64,000 bases of DNA from Branchiibius sp. NY16-3462-2 (GCF_001594145.1 NZ_LVCF01000042.1:124001-188000), one strand, 5' to 3'. Positions 25,269 to 34,455 are shown, counted from the first letter of the stretch. Translations and numbers: made by a program. The notes: generated by a model from the letters alone, not told the origin.

Positions 25269-26027
25269 ATGATTTTCCTGCTGATCCTCCTCCTCCTGAT
25301 CGTGGCTGGCGGGGCGTTCGTGCTCGGCCAGTACAACGGTCTGGTCAAACAGAAGAACCTGGTGCAGGAGTCGTGGCACCAAGTCGATGTCGAGTTGAAG
25401 CGCCGGCACGACCTGATCCCCAACCTGGTCAACACTGTCCAGGGCTACGCCCAGCACGAGAGCGGCACGCTGCAGGAGGTCATGCGCGCGCGCAGCGCCG
25501 CGATGAACGCCAGCAGCCCGCACGAGGCCGCTGCGGCTGAAGGTGAGTTGAGCCAGGCGCTGGGCCGGTTGATCGCCGTCTCCGAGGCCTACCCCGACCT
25601 GAAGGCGAACCAGAACTTCGTGGCGTTGCAGAACGAACTGACCGCCACCGAGGACCGCATTGCTTCGGCGCGGCGCTACTACAACGCCAACGTGCGTGAG
25701 TTGAACACCAAGATCGAGACGGTGCCGTCGAAGTTCTTCGTCGGGATGGCCGGCGTCAACCGGGCCGACTACTTCGAGGCCGAGGACGCTGCTCTCCAGA
25801 CGCCGAACGTGCAGTTCGGTCCGAATGGTGCTTCTGCCGCCCCGAAGGTCGACTTCGACCCGAACGCCGGGCAGTTGCCGCCCTCGACCCAGCAGCCGGC
25901 GTCCACGCAGGCCGCGCCGCCCGCTGCCGCTCCGGAGCAGATCCCGACCCCGCAGCCGCAGCCGGTGCAGCAGCCCCAGCCGGTGCAGCAGCCGCAGCAA
26001 CCGCCGCAGCAGCCGTACGGTCAGTAG
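25269..26027 (+). CDS. lemA: LemA family protein
   Basis: A 252-residue protein with an N-terminal membrane helix (2-19) and the LemA helical-bundle domain: YNGLVKQKNLVQESWHQVDVELKRRHDLIPNLVNTV followed by EAYPDLKANQNFVALQNEL and ARRYYNANVRELN. The C-terminal 65 residues are low complexity, rich in Pro and Gln, with repeats of QPVQQPQ. LemA proteins are membrane anchored with the domain facing outwards or inwards depending on species; the biochemical role is poorly known. A strong terminator follows immediately. Confidence 0.9.
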   Translation: MIFLLILLLLIVAGGAFVLGQYNGLVKQKNLVQESWHQVDVELKRRHDLIPNLVNTVQGYAQHESGTLQEVMRARSAAMNASSPHEAAAAEGELSQALGRLIAVSEAYPDLKANQNFVALQNELTATEDRIASARRYYNANVRELNTKIETVPSKFFVGMAGVNRADYFEAEDAALQTPNVQFGPNGASAAPKVDFDPNAGQLPPSTQQPASTQAAPPAAAPEQIPTPQPQPVQQPQPVQQPQQPPQQPYGQ

Positions 26028-26040
26028 GCACCTCACCAAG

Positions 26041-26073
26041 AACGGTCCCCGGGGTATCCCGGGGACCGTTTTT
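26041..26073. terminator. Bidirectional rho-independent terminator
   Basis: AACGGTCCCCGGG (26041-26053), loop GTAT, CCCGGGGACCGTT (26058-26070) and then TTT. Outer arms TAGGCACCTCA (26025-26035) and TGAGGTGCCTA (26076-26086) extend the stem to the stop codons of both convergent genes (lemA and the acetyltransferase). Confidence 0.9.
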
Positions 26074-26083
26074 CATGAGGTGC

Positions 26084-26569
26084 CTAGACGTGCTTGCTCA
26101 TCAGCACAGCGTTCTCCACGAAGCCCAGTGATCGGTAGAGCGCCCGAGCCGCGGTGTTGCCGCCGAAGACGTTGAGTTGCAGGGATGTCAGGCCCTTGCC
26201 GCGGCTCCATTCCTCGGCAGCGATCATCAGCGCGCGGCCGTATCCGCGGTTACGAAACTGCGGATCCACTTCGACGTCGTAGATCCAGGCGTAGTCCTCT
26301 CCACCTTGGGAGCGCACCGCCATCCACAACACACCGACGCGCTGGCCGTCGACGTCGCGGCCGATCATGATCTCGTTGCCGTCGGCCGGGTGGATCCCGT
26401 CGGGTACCAATCCACTCCAGGTTGCATCCGAGTTCGCCTGGGCGGCGGCCTGACTCAGCCCGCCCTCCTCGATGAGGTCGCGTAGGTATGACACCTTCTG
26501 AGCGGCGATGAACTCGACCAGTTCATCGTCGGTTGCCGGGGTGAGGGCGATGGCGGGCAGGTTGACCAT
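26084..26569 (-). CDS. GNAT-family N-acetyltransferase
   Basis: A 161-residue acetyltransferase. The GNAT core is clear: AWIYDVEVDPQFRNRGYGRALMIAAEEW contains motif A with the acetyl-CoA loop (RNRGYGRAL), followed by LTSLQLNVFGGNTAARALYRSLGF (motif B). The N-terminal 40 residues form the substrate helices. The ATG at 26569 is chosen because upstream codons overlap the previous gene; the spacer is 10 bp, so it is co-transcribed with the luciferase-like gene. Substrate unknown. Confidence 0.88.
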   Translation of the reverse strand: MVNLPAIALTPATDDELVEFIAAQKVSYLRDLIEEGGLSQAAAQANSDATWSGLVPDGIHPADGNEIMIGRDVDGQRVGVLWMAVRSQGGEDYAWIYDVEVDPQFRNRGYGRALMIAAEEWSRGKGLTSLQLNVFGGNTAARALYRSLGFVENAVLMSKHV

Positions 26570-26579
26570 GACACCGACT

Positions 26580-27503
26580 TTAGAGCCGGCGCAGCACCTG
26601 GTCAGCGATCTGCTCGAGGTGGTCCAGATCCTGCAGATCCAGCACCTGCAGGTAGACCCGGGAGATCCCGGCATCGGCGAACGCGGCCAGTTTGGACAGG
26701 ATCTGCTCAGCCGTTCCGCCGAGACCGTCGGCGACGACGTCCTGGGCCGACCGGCCGATCGCCTCGGCCCGCTTGGCCAACTGGGCGTCGGTCCCGCCGA
26801 GGCAGACGACCTGTGCGACGGAGTAGGTCATCGACTCCGCCGGTCGCCCGGCGGCAGCGACCGCCGCGCGCACGCGGTCCAGGATCGGGACCACTTCGTC
26901 GAGGTTGTGGAACGGCACGTTGAACTCATCCGCGTACGCCGCGGCCAGAGCCGGGGTGCGCTTCTTTCCGGTGCCCCCGATGATGACCGGGATGGAGGTC
27001 TGGGCCGGCTTGGGGAGGGCAGGTGAGTCGGTGACCTGAAGGTGCGTGCCGGCGTACGTGAAGGTCTCGCCCACGGGGGTCGACCACAGACCGGTGATGA
27101 CCGCCAGCGCCTCCTCGAGGCGGTCGAACCGCTCGCCCAGGGGCGGGAAGGGGATCCCGTACGCCGCGTGCTCGGCTTCGAACCAGCCCGCACCGTAGCC
27201 GAATTCGACCCGGCCGCCGCTCATCTGGTCGACCTGGGCCACGGACACGGCCAACGGCCCGGGGTGGCGGAAGGTCGCCGAGGTGACCAGGGTGCCGAGA
27301 CGGATGCGATGGGTTTCACGGGCCAGCGCGGCGAGGGTGAGCCAGGCGTCGGTCGGCCCGGGCAGACCGTCGCCGCCCATGGTCAGGTAGTGGTCGGAGC
27401 GGAAGAAAGCGTCGAAGCCGAGCAGCTCGGTGGCTTGCGCGACCTTCAGCAGATCGTCGTACGTCGCGCCTTGTTGGGGTTCGGTGAAGATCCGCAGGTC
27501 CAT
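26580..27503 (-). CDS. LLM-class F420-dependent oxidoreductase
   Basis: A 307-residue luciferase-like TIM-barrel enzyme. Family features include FRSDHYLTMGGDG (substrate/flavin loop), RIRLGTLVTSATFRHPGPLAVSVAQVDQMSGGRVEFGYGAGWFEAEH, and IPVIIGGTGKKRTPALAAAYADEFN. The SATFRHP stretch with GTLVTS at strand 3 is typical of F420-binding members. It probably reduces or oxidises a small molecule using F420H2. First gene of a minus-strand pair with the acetyltransferase. Confidence 0.87.
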   Translation of the reverse strand: MDLRIFTEPQQGATYDDLLKVAQATELLGFDAFFRSDHYLTMGGDGLPGPTDAWLTLAALARETHRIRLGTLVTSATFRHPGPLAVSVAQVDQMSGGRVEFGYGAGWFEAEHAAYGIPFPPLGERFDRLEEALAVITGLWSTPVGETFTYAGTHLQVTDSPALPKPAQTSIPVIIGGTGKKRTPALAAAYADEFNVPFHNLDEVVPILDRVRAAVAAAGRPAESMTYSVAQVVCLGGTDAQLAKRAEAIGRSAQDVVADGLGGTAEQILSKLAAFADAGISRVYLQVLDLQDLDHLEQIADQVLRRL

Positions 27504-27512
27504 ACGGCCAGG

Positions 27513-28154
27513 TTAGGCCGCGGGGTCGGCCGCCTTCGCCCGGCGGTGCTTGACCCACTCGTAGAGCATCGGCAGCACGGACAGGAAGACGATGACCAGG
27601 ATGGCCAGGTCGATGTTCTTGCCCAACCCGGGGAACGCCTTGCCCAGCAGCGCTCCGGCCAGCACGATGATGACGACCCAGAGCACGGCGCCGACTGCGG
27701 ACCACGTGAAGAACCGGCGACGCTCCATCTGCCCCACGCCGGCGACCAGGGTGATGAAGGTGCGCACGATCGGCACGAACCGGCCGATCACCAGGGCCTT
27801 GTTGCCGTGCCGTTCGAAGAACGCGTGCGTCTGATCGATGTACTTACGTTTGATGATGCGACCATCGCGCTCATAGATCGCCGGTCCGACCGCCCGACCG
27901 ATCTCGTAGCCCACGACGTTGCCGGCGAACGCGGCCACGATGAGCGCGGGTATCGCGAACCAGAACGACACGTCGATCTTGTCGGTGGCGATGAACAGGC
28001 CGATCGCAAACAGCAGGGAGTCCCCGGGCAGGATCGGGAAGAGCAGACCGCACTCGATGAAGACGATCAGCATCGAGATCCAGAAGAACGCACCGCCGAA
28101 CTGATCCAGCAGATAGTTGGGGTCCATGAAATCCGGGCCGAGGCTGTGCATCAC
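27513..28154 (-). CDS. DedA-family membrane protein
   Basis: A 213-residue membrane protein of the DedA/SNARE-associated family. The signature is ERHGNKALVIGRFVPIVRTFITLVAGVGQM with the conserved Arg/Pro reentrant loop, after an N-terminal ECGLLFPILPGDSLLFAIG loop containing the conserved Pro-Gly-Asp. DedA members help flip undecaprenyl phosphate or phospholipids and support pH and antimicrobial tolerance. Five to six helices. Start could be any of three close in-frame ATG/Met codons. Confidence 0.9.
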   Translation of the reverse strand: MMHSLGPDFMDPNYLLDQFGGAFFWISMLIVFIECGLLFPILPGDSLLFAIGLFIATDKIDVSFWFAIPALIVAAFAGNVVGYEIGRAVGPAIYERDGRIIKRKYIDQTHAFFERHGNKALVIGRFVPIVRTFITLVAGVGQMERRRFFTWSAVGAVLWVVIIVLAGALLGKAFPGLGKNIDLAILVIVFLSVLPMLYEWVKHRRAKAADPAA

Positions 28155-28214
28155 GGCGCCAGGATACGTGGCCCGGTTGGTATCTCCTGTCGTCTCGCTG
28201 TGCGGCGAGCCGGG

Positions 28215-30542
28215 TCAGTGCGCGATCGGCCGTCCGCCCGGGACGGGTTCATCCCCGGCTTCGAGGCGGATGATCACCTGTTTCGAGGTCGGGGTGTTGC
28301 ACGCGGGATCGACCGCGGCGCGGGGCACGAGCACGTTGGCTTCGGGGAAGTACATCGCAGCGTGGCCGGGGACCGTGGGGTAGGCGACCGCCCGGTAGCC
28401 CCGCAGGACGCGGTCCGGTTCACCCGGCCATTCGCTGAAGACGTCGACGGTCTGACCGTCGGCGAGGCCCCGCGCGTCGAGGTCGTCCGGGTGCACGAAG
28501 ACCACGAACCGGCCGTCCTTGATCCCCCGGTAGCGGTCGTTGAGGGAGTAGATCGTGGTGTTGTGCTGGTCGTGGGCGCGCATGGTCTGCAGCAGCAGCC
28601 GGCCCTGCGGCACCTGGACTGCTTCGGTGGTCTGCACCGTGAACTGGGCTTTGCCCGACTTCGTCGGGAACGTGCGGGAGTCGCGGGGCGGGTGCGGCAG
28701 GATGAACGACTTCTGCCTGCGCAGGCGCTCGTTGAAGTCCTCGAAGCCCGGGATGGTACGGCTGATCGCGTCACGGATCGTGTCGTAGTTGTCCTGGAAG
28801 GACTGCCAGTCGATGCGCGGACGGGAGCTGCCGAGGACACGTTTGCCCAGTTCGCAGAGCACCCACACGTCCGAGCGCAGGTCATCGGAGATCGGCCGGA
28901 GTTCGCCGTGGCTCATGTTGATCCGGCACACGGTGTCCTCGGCGGTGACGATCTGCGGGCCGTCGGCCTGGACGTCCCGCTCGGCACGCACCATGACCGG
29001 CAGCAGCAGCGAGGTCTTGCCGGTCACCACATGCGACCGGTTGAGCTTGGTCGCCACCTGCACCGTGAGGTCGGCCTGGCGGATGCCGTCCTCGGCACGT
29101 TGGGAGTCGCTCATCGCGGCGACCAGGTTGCCCGCGAAGCTGACGAAGACCTTGATCTTGCCGGCGTCGATGGCGTTCATCGCGGCCACGGAGTCCAGGC
29201 CGTTCTCGGCCGGTGGGGTGAAGCCGAACTCCTTCTCCAGTGCTGCGGCGAACGCTGCCGGCAGCTTGTCCCAGACGCCCATGGTCCGGTCGCCCTGCAC
29301 GTTGCTGTGGCCGCGGACCGGTGAGGCTCCGGCGCCGGGTTTGCCGATGTTTCCTTTGAGCAGGAGCAGATTCATGATGTCGGCGATGGTCGCCGCACCC
29401 TGCTTCTGCTGGGTAATGCCCAGCGCCCAGGTGATGATCGTGGCGTTGCTGTCGATGTAGCGCTGCGCCAGTTCGTCGATCTCTGACTGCCGCAGGCCGG
29501 TGGCTTCGAGGATCTCCTGGTCGTCGATCGCCAGGATGTCGTCGCGGTAGGCCTCGAACCCGGTGCAGTACTGGTCAATGAAGTCATGGTCCAGCACCGT
29601 GCCGGGTGCGGCCGCTTCCGCCTGCAGAACCGCCTTGGCGACGGCCCGGATGAGGAACTGGTCACCGCCGGAACGGATCTGGACGAATTGGTCGGCCATC
29701 TTGGTCCCCTCGCCGATGAGACCGGAGACCTGTTGCGGGTTCTTGTAGCGCAGCAGTGACGCCTCGGGCAGCGCATTGACCGCCACCATCTGGGCGCCAC
29801 CGTGTTTGGCATCCTCCAGGGCGTTCAGCATCCGGGGGTGGTTGGTCCCCGGGTTCTGGCCCATCACGATCACCAGGTCGGCCTTGCCGAAGTCGTCGTA
29901 GTGCACCGAGGACTTGCCGACACCGATCGCCGGTCCCATCCCCGCACCGGTCGCCTCGTGACACAGGTTGGAGCAGTCAGGCAGGTTGTTGGTGCCGAAG
30001 GCTCGCGCGAACAACTGCAGCAGATACGCCGGCTCGTTCATGATCCGGCCGCTGGTGTAGAAGACCGCCTCGTCGGGGTTGTCCAGGCCCGTCAACGCGT
30101 CGGAAAGGATGTTGAGCGCGTCGTCCCAGGAGATGGGCAGGTAGTGATCGGAATCCGCCGCCTTGTAAACAGGCGTCCGCAGGCGGCCCTGCTGACCCAA
30201 CCAGTACTCGCTCTTGTCCGCCATGCTGCTCAGGCTGTGCTCTGCCCAGAAGCTGTCCTCGATCACGACCGGCGTGGCATCCCAGACGATGTTTTTGATG
30301 CCGTTCTCGCAGAACTCGAGAACCTTCGAGTGGTCCGGATTGGCCCAGGCGCAGGACGGGCAGTCGAAACCCTTTTTGTGGTTGATGGTCACCGACACCT
30401 CGGTGGTGCGCTCGACCCCGAGACCCTCCAGCGCCGCGAGAAGAGACTTCTCCGGTGCTTCGATGCCCACCGCGAACTTCTCCGGAGCAGACACCTCGAT
30501 GTTCTTGTCCGAGAAGTCGTTGGTGAGAGGTTTCCGGTGCAT
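28215..30542 (-). CDS. FdhF/YdeP-type molybdopterin oxidoreductase (formate dehydrogenase-like)
   Basis: A 775-residue catalytic subunit of the DMSO reductase superfamily. DCPSC near residue 60 and NLCHEATG near 200 are the conserved Cys motifs; the latter is the usual position of the YdeP-type active-site region. VMGQNPGTNHPRML and ITWALGITQQKQG bind the bis-MGD, and the C-terminal CNTPTSKQVIIRLEA domain closes the site. Members of this FdhF/YdeP clade are annotated as formate dehydrogenases, but their substrate is often unproven. No beta, gamma or FdhD partners occur nearby. GGAG precedes ATG 30542. Confidence 0.83.
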   Translation of the reverse strand: MHRKPLTNDFSDKNIEVSAPEKFAVGIEAPEKSLLAALEGLGVERTTEVSVTINHKKGFDCPSCAWANPDHSKVLEFCENGIKNIVWDATPVVIEDSFWAEHSLSSMADKSEYWLGQQGRLRTPVYKAADSDHYLPISWDDALNILSDALTGLDNPDEAVFYTSGRIMNEPAYLLQLFARAFGTNNLPDCSNLCHEATGAGMGPAIGVGKSSVHYDDFGKADLVIVMGQNPGTNHPRMLNALEDAKHGGAQMVAVNALPEASLLRYKNPQQVSGLIGEGTKMADQFVQIRSGGDQFLIRAVAKAVLQAEAAAPGTVLDHDFIDQYCTGFEAYRDDILAIDDQEILEATGLRQSEIDELAQRYIDSNATIITWALGITQQKQGAATIADIMNLLLLKGNIGKPGAGASPVRGHSNVQGDRTMGVWDKLPAAFAAALEKEFGFTPPAENGLDSVAAMNAIDAGKIKVFVSFAGNLVAAMSDSQRAEDGIRQADLTVQVATKLNRSHVVTGKTSLLLPVMVRAERDVQADGPQIVTAEDTVCRINMSHGELRPISDDLRSDVWVLCELGKRVLGSSRPRIDWQSFQDNYDTIRDAISRTIPGFEDFNERLRRQKSFILPHPPRDSRTFPTKSGKAQFTVQTTEAVQVPQGRLLLQTMRAHDQHNTTIYSLNDRYRGIKDGRFVVFVHPDDLDARGLADGQTVDVFSEWPGEPDRVLRGYRAVAYPTVPGHAAMYFPEANVLVPRAAVDPACNTPTSKQVIIRLEAGDEPVPGGRPIAH

Positions 30543-30633
30543 CGGCGCACGCTCCTGATCGTCAGCTGGGAAGGCTATCCCCAGCTTCGCACGCAATGGC
30601 ACAGAAGGGCCCGAGATTGGCCGGTCGTGAACG

Positions 30634-31185
30634 TTATGCCGCGCGTCCCCTGCGGGTTGACGACACCCGCCAGGCGATGAGGCCGACGGTGATGGCTAGT
30701 ACGCCGATCACCAGCGCGATCATCCCCGTCGCCGAGCTGCTCTGTGCTGTGGGCGTTACCGGTGTTGAGGTCTCGCACCCCGTGGGCGCGTGGGCGGCGC
30801 CTGCCGCCTTCTGCGGACCGGTGTAGTGGAAGGAGATCGAGGTGGACACCGGGTGACCGTCGGCGGACACGATGCGCCAGGTCACGACGTACGTGCCGGT
30901 CGGTCCGAGAGCCACGGGCACGCTCACGTCGCGGTCGAGCGCTGTGGCGCAACCGGTTTCGTAGTGTTTCCCGTCCGGGCCGACCACCTCGAGCTGGGGC
31001 GCGGACGGTTTGCTGAGCACAATGTCGTTGAAGCTCAGCGTGACCTTGGCGGGCGGTGTGCTCACCGTGGATCCGTTGGCCGGGTTGCTGGAGACCAAAA
31101 AATCGTGGGCGCTGGCCGGGGCGACGACCCCGAACCCGAAGAACAGGGCCAGCAGAAGTACGCCGATCGGCCGGGTGATGCGCAT
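30634..31185 (-). CDS. CopC-domain copper-binding protein, membrane-anchored
   Basis: A 183-residue secreted protein. A signal peptide ends ASA|HDF so that His27 becomes the N-terminal residue of the mature protein, the usual CopC copper ligand. The beta-sandwich has SNPANGSTVSTPPAKVTLSF, GTYVVTWRIVSADGHPVSTSISFHY (the DGH motif also binds Cu) and then a Ser/Thr-rich linker and a C-terminal helix (about 153-173). Mature protein thus displays outside the membrane. Downstream of YcnI with 4 bp between them; together they should bind extracytoplasmic Cu. CopD is not adjacent. Confidence 0.9.
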   Translation of the reverse strand: MRITRPIGVLLLALFFGFGVVAPASAHDFLVSSNPANGSTVSTPPAKVTLSFNDIVLSKPSAPQLEVVGPDGKHYETGCATALDRDVSVPVALGPTGTYVVTWRIVSADGHPVSTSISFHYTGPQKAAGAAHAPTGCETSTPVTPTAQSSSATGMIALVIGVLAITVGLIAWRVSSTRRGRAA

Positions 31186-31189
31186 CGGT

Positions 31190-31915
31190 TCAGGCGCGTG
31201 GGCGGCGGGTCAGCGCCCACACGGCCGCGACCAGTCCCACTGCACCCAGGACGATTCCGCCGATACCGAACCAGCGGGCGGTGTCGTCGGTGGTGGTCTG
31301 GGACGCGGCGCTGATCGTCGGTGCGGCGCTGACGCTCGGTGCACTGCTGGGTGCAGCGCTGGCAGACTCACCGGGCGGCGCGTCGTTGATGTACAGCACC
31401 GGCGCCGGGTGCTCCGGCTCCTGGCTGCCGGTCTGCGCCTGGTCCCAGTTCACCACCGAACCATCCGAATAGGTCTGGTGTGCAGCCATTTCCAGCTTTC
31501 CGGTGTCGGGTACGGGTCCGACCGAGATCGCGAACGTCTGGAACTGACCGGGTTTGATCGCGGCATCGGCGCTCGCGGTCCACACCAGCTTCGTGGGGGC
31601 CTGGGTGATCTCACCGTCGTCGGTCTTCACCGGAGTCGCGAGCTTGCTGGTCGTCACCACGGTCGTCCAGCCCGGCACCGGTTGGTAGGACACCGAGCCG
31701 AACGGATGGTCCGTGGGCAGGTCGACCTCGAGTTTCGTGGTCGAGGCGCTCGCGGACTCCGTCGGAACCTTGAACGTGAGAGTGGTGTAGGACCCAGGTG
31801 TCGCGGTGTCCGGAATGACCCGGACGTGTGCTTCGGCAACCGCGCACGACCCGGCCAGCAGCAAGGTGGCGGTGGCAGCGGTGGCCAGGGATCGACGTAC
31901 GGCGATGGCGGACAC
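31190..31915 (-). CDS. YcnI-like (DUF1775) copper-associated membrane protein
   Basis: A 241-residue secreted and C-terminally anchored protein. The signal peptide ends near AEA|HVRVIP, making His30 the mature N-terminal residue, the ligand that YcnI-type proteins use for Cu(II). The domain shows the DUF1775 sequence features TFKVPTESASASTTKLEVDLP and GWTTVV; a Ser/Ala/Pro linker is followed by a helix (WFGIGGIVLGAVGLVAAVWAL) and RRP tail. GTG at 31915 is the only start placing the signal correctly. First gene of the CopC operon. Confidence 0.85.
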   Translation of the reverse strand: MSAIAVRRSLATAATATLLLAGSCAVAEAHVRVIPDTATPGSYTTLTFKVPTESASASTTKLEVDLPTDHPFGSVSYQPVPGWTTVVTTSKLATPVKTDDGEITQAPTKLVWTASADAAIKPGQFQTFAISVGPVPDTGKLEMAAHQTYSDGSVVNWDQAQTGSQEPEHPAPVLYINDAPPGESASAAPSSAPSVSAAPTISAASQTTTDDTARWFGIGGIVLGAVGLVAAVWALTRRPRA

Positions 31916-31955
31916 GGTTGGTGACGTTACGCCTGCCAGCTGCAGACCAGAACGG

Positions 31956-31961
31956 TAATCT
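31956..31961 (+). promoter_or_regulatory. Putative -10 box, leaderless promoter of the ABC importer operon
   Basis: TAATCT followed by 6 nt and the ATG at 31968; no Shine-Dalgarno sequence. The divergent YcnI start is at 31915, so the promoters are back to back. Confidence 0.45.
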
Positions 31962-31967
31962 CGCGTT

Positions 31968-32873
31968 ATGAAGATCCTGCGTGCCGGGCTGGCGCTGTCA
32001 CTCCCTCTTGCTGTCTCTCTCGCCGCGTGCGGATCCCCCAAGGACGCGGCCACGTCCGCTCCCGCCGGTGGCGGGGCGAGCATGACCGACGGGGTCGCCA
32101 CCCAGAACACCTCGGCGATGACCGCGTGCACGAAGGACTCGATGGACACCGTGACCAAGGGCCAGTTGACGATCGGGACGGACAACCCGGCGTACCCGCC
32201 GTGGTTCATCGATAACACCCCGAGCAACGGCAAGGGGTACGAGTCGGCGGTCGGCTTCGCGATCGCCAAACAGCTGGGCTACTCCGACAGCGACGTGAAG
32301 TGGGTAACGGTCGCGTTCAACAACGCGATCACCCCCGGCAAGAAGAACTTCGATTTCGACCTCAACCAGGTCTCGATCAGCGACGAGCGCAAGAAGGCGG
32401 TCGACTTCTCCAGCGGTTACTACGACGTGACCCAGACCGTGGTGACCTACAGGGGGTCGCCGATCGCGTCCGCGAAGACGGTCGCTGACCTCAAGGGCGC
32501 CAAGCTCGGCGCACAGGTCGGGACCACGTCGTACAACGCCATCGTCAACCAGATCAAGCCAACCCAGCAGCCGTCGGTCTTCGACACCAACGACCTGGCC
32601 GTCCAGGCACTGAAGAACAAGCAGATCGACGGCATCGTCGTGGACCTGCCCACTGCGTTCTACATGACCGGTGCTCAGCTGGACGACGGCGTGATCGTGG
32701 GGCAGTTGCCGGTGGTCGGTCAGCCGGAGCAGTTCGGAGCGGTCCTGACCAAGGGCTCGCCGCTGACCCAGTGCGTGTCGATGGCCGTCGACAATCTGCG
32801 TAAAGACGGCACCTTGGAGAAGCTGCAGACCACCTGGCTGGCGCAGCAAGGTGCTCCGAAGCTGACGGAGTGA
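31968..32873 (+). CDS. Polar amino acid ABC transporter substrate-binding lipoprotein
   Basis: A 301-residue lipoprotein with lipobox LAAC (Cys21). The mature part is a type II periplasmic-binding fold of the amino acid group (SBP_bac_3): LTIGTDNPAYPPWF, GYESAVGFAIAKQLGY, FDFDLNQVSISDERKKAVDFSSGYYDV and KGAKLGAQVGTTSY. It captures an amino acid outside and passes it to the permease encoded next (4-bp GTGA overlap). Exact ligand unknown. Confidence 0.9.
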   Translation: MKILRAGLALSLPLAVSLAACGSPKDAATSAPAGGGASMTDGVATQNTSAMTACTKDSMDTVTKGQLTIGTDNPAYPPWFIDNTPSNGKGYESAVGFAIAKQLGYSDSDVKWVTVAFNNAITPGKKNFDFDLNQVSISDERKKAVDFSSGYYDVTQTVVTYRGSPIASAKTVADLKGAKLGAQVGTTSYNAIVNQIKPTQQPSVFDTNDLAVQALKNKQIDGIVVDLPTAFYMTGAQLDDGVIVGQLPVVGQPEQFGAVLTKGSPLTQCVSMAVDNLRKDGTLEKLQTTWLAQQGAPKLTE

Positions 32874-33727
32874 CCACTCCCGACACCTGGGTTCCCTCCC
32901 AGATCGAAGAGCAGCGGCGCGCGTATCGCGCGTCACGGCAACGGCGTTCGGGGCTGATCGCTGTCATCAGTACCGTCGTCGTGCTCGCAGTAGCGGCGTT
33001 GCTGGTGGTCAATTCGCCCGGCTGGGAGCGGACCCGCGAGACGTTCTTCTCCTGGGAGGACGCCAAGAAGTCCTTCCCCTCGGTGTTGTCCGGCCTCTGG
33101 TTGAACATCCGGGTGATGGTCATCTGCGGGATCTGTATCGCGATCTGGGCGACGCTGATCGCGGTGATGCGCACGCTGCGCGGACCGGTGTTCTTCCCGT
33201 TGCGCGCGTTCGCGGTGGGCTACACCGACGTGTTCCGCGGCTTGCCCATGTTGTTGGTGCTGTTGCTGCTTGGGTACGGCGTGCCCGCCCTCAATCTGTC
33301 CGGCGTCCCTGACTCGTTCCTCTTCTGGGGCTGCGTGGGGCTGGTGCTGTCCTACTCGGCGTACGTCGCGGAGGTCCTGCGCGCCGGCATCGAGTCGATC
33401 CACCCCTCGCAGCGGATGGCCGCCCGCTCGCTGGGCCTGTCCTATCCGCAGACGTTGCGGCATGTCGTTCTGCCGCAGGCGGTTCGGCGGGTGCTGCCAG
33501 CGTTGATGAACGACCTGGTGTCGCTGCAGAAGGACTCCTCGCTGCTGTCCGTGCTGGCCGTGGTGGACGCGCTGCGGGCCGCCCAGATCTACTCGGCGTT
33601 GACGTTCAACTACACGTCGTACGTCGTGGCGGGGCTGCTCTTCCTGTGCCTGACCATTCCGATGGCGCGGCTGACGGACTGGTACGCGAGGCGGCAGGGC
33701 TTCCAGTCGACTGGAGGACTGCTGTGA
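32870..33727 (+). CDS. Polar amino acid ABC transporter permease
   Basis: A 285-residue membrane subunit with a long charged N-terminus, then about six helices. GLWLNIRVMVICGICIAIWATLIAVMR is the HisM-type start and YSAYVAEVLRAGIESIHPSQRMAARSLGLSYPQTLRHVVLPQAVRRVLPALMN the EAA loop that contacts the ATPase. It overlaps both neighbours with GTGA junctions, completing a coupled three-gene importer. Confidence 0.92.
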   Translation: MTTPDTWVPSQIEEQRRAYRASRQRRSGLIAVISTVVVLAVAALLVVNSPGWERTRETFFSWEDAKKSFPSVLSGLWLNIRVMVICGICIAIWATLIAVMRTLRGPVFFPLRAFAVGYTDVFRGLPMLLVLLLLGYGVPALNLSGVPDSFLFWGCVGLVLSYSAYVAEVLRAGIESIHPSQRMAARSLGLSYPQTLRHVVLPQAVRRVLPALMNDLVSLQKDSSLLSVLAVVDALRAAQIYSALTFNYTSYVVAGLLFLCLTIPMARLTDWYARRQGFQSTGGLL

Positions 33728-34455
33728 GTTTGTTGTCGGTTCGCCACGTGCGGAAGGCGTTTGGCGAGCACGTCGTGCTGCGGGACGTGTCGTTGGAGGT
33801 GCGGCCGGGGGAGTGCGTGGTGCTGATCGGCGCGTCCGGCTCGGGCAAGTCGACGCTGCTGCGCTGCATCAACCTGCTGGAGACCGTCGATGACGGCGTG
33901 ATCGAGCTGGCGGGAGACGACATCACCGACCCGCGGGTCAATGCGGACTCCGTGCGGGCCCGGATGGGGATGGTCTTCCAGTCCTACAACCTCTTCCCGC
34001 ACCTGTCGGTCATGGACAACATCACGCTGGCCCAGCGCAAGGTCCATCGCCGTCCGGCCGCCGAGGCGAAGGAGGCGGCGCACGCCATGCTCACGCGAGT
34101 CGGTCTGGCGGACAAGGCAAAAGCCCGACCCGACGACCTGTCCGGCGGTCAGCAGCAGCGGGTCGCCATCGCCCGGGCCATGGTCTCGTCCCCCTCGTTG
34201 CTGCTGCTGGACGAAGTCACGTCGGCCCTGGACCCGACCCTGGTCGGGGAGGTGCTGGACCTGCTGGTGCAGCTGCGTGAGGAGGGGATGACGATGATCC
34301 TCAACACCCACGAGATGGGCTTCGCGAAGGCGGTCGCCGACGAGGTGGACTTCCTGTGCGACGGCGTGATTGCCGAATCCGGCCCAGCTGCAGCCGTGTT
34401 GGGTGATCCTCAGGACGAGCGCACGCAGCGGTTCCTGTCCCGCATCCTGCACTAG
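33724..34455 (+). CDS. Polar amino acid ABC transporter ATP-binding protein
   Basis: A 243-residue GlnQ-type ATPase: Walker A GASGSGKST, Q-loop MVFQSYNLFPHL, signature LSGGQQQR, Walker B LLLLDEVTSALDP (Glu replaced position follows) and H-loop NTHEM. It drives uptake by the preceding SBP and permease. GTG at 33724 overlaps the permease stop; a longer upstream form would run back through the permease in another frame and is rejected. Convergent with, and touching, the DinB gene. Confidence 0.93.
   Translation: MSLLSVRHVRKAFGEHVVLRDVSLEVRPGECVVLIGASGSGKSTLLRCINLLETVDDGVIELAGDDITDPRVNADSVRARMGMVFQSYNLFPHLSVMDNITLAQRKVHRRPAAEAKEAAHAMLTRVGLADKAKARPDDLSGGQQQRVAIARAMVSSPSLLLLDEVTSALDPTLVGEVLDLLVQLREEGMTMILNTHEMGFAKAVADEVDFLCDGVIAESGPAAAVLGDPQDERTQRFLSRILH

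Noticed and set aside
27042..29324. 760-codon plus-strand open frame opposite the LLM, DedA and FdhF genes
   Set aside because: It crosses three real minus-strand genes and has no domain; shadow frame.
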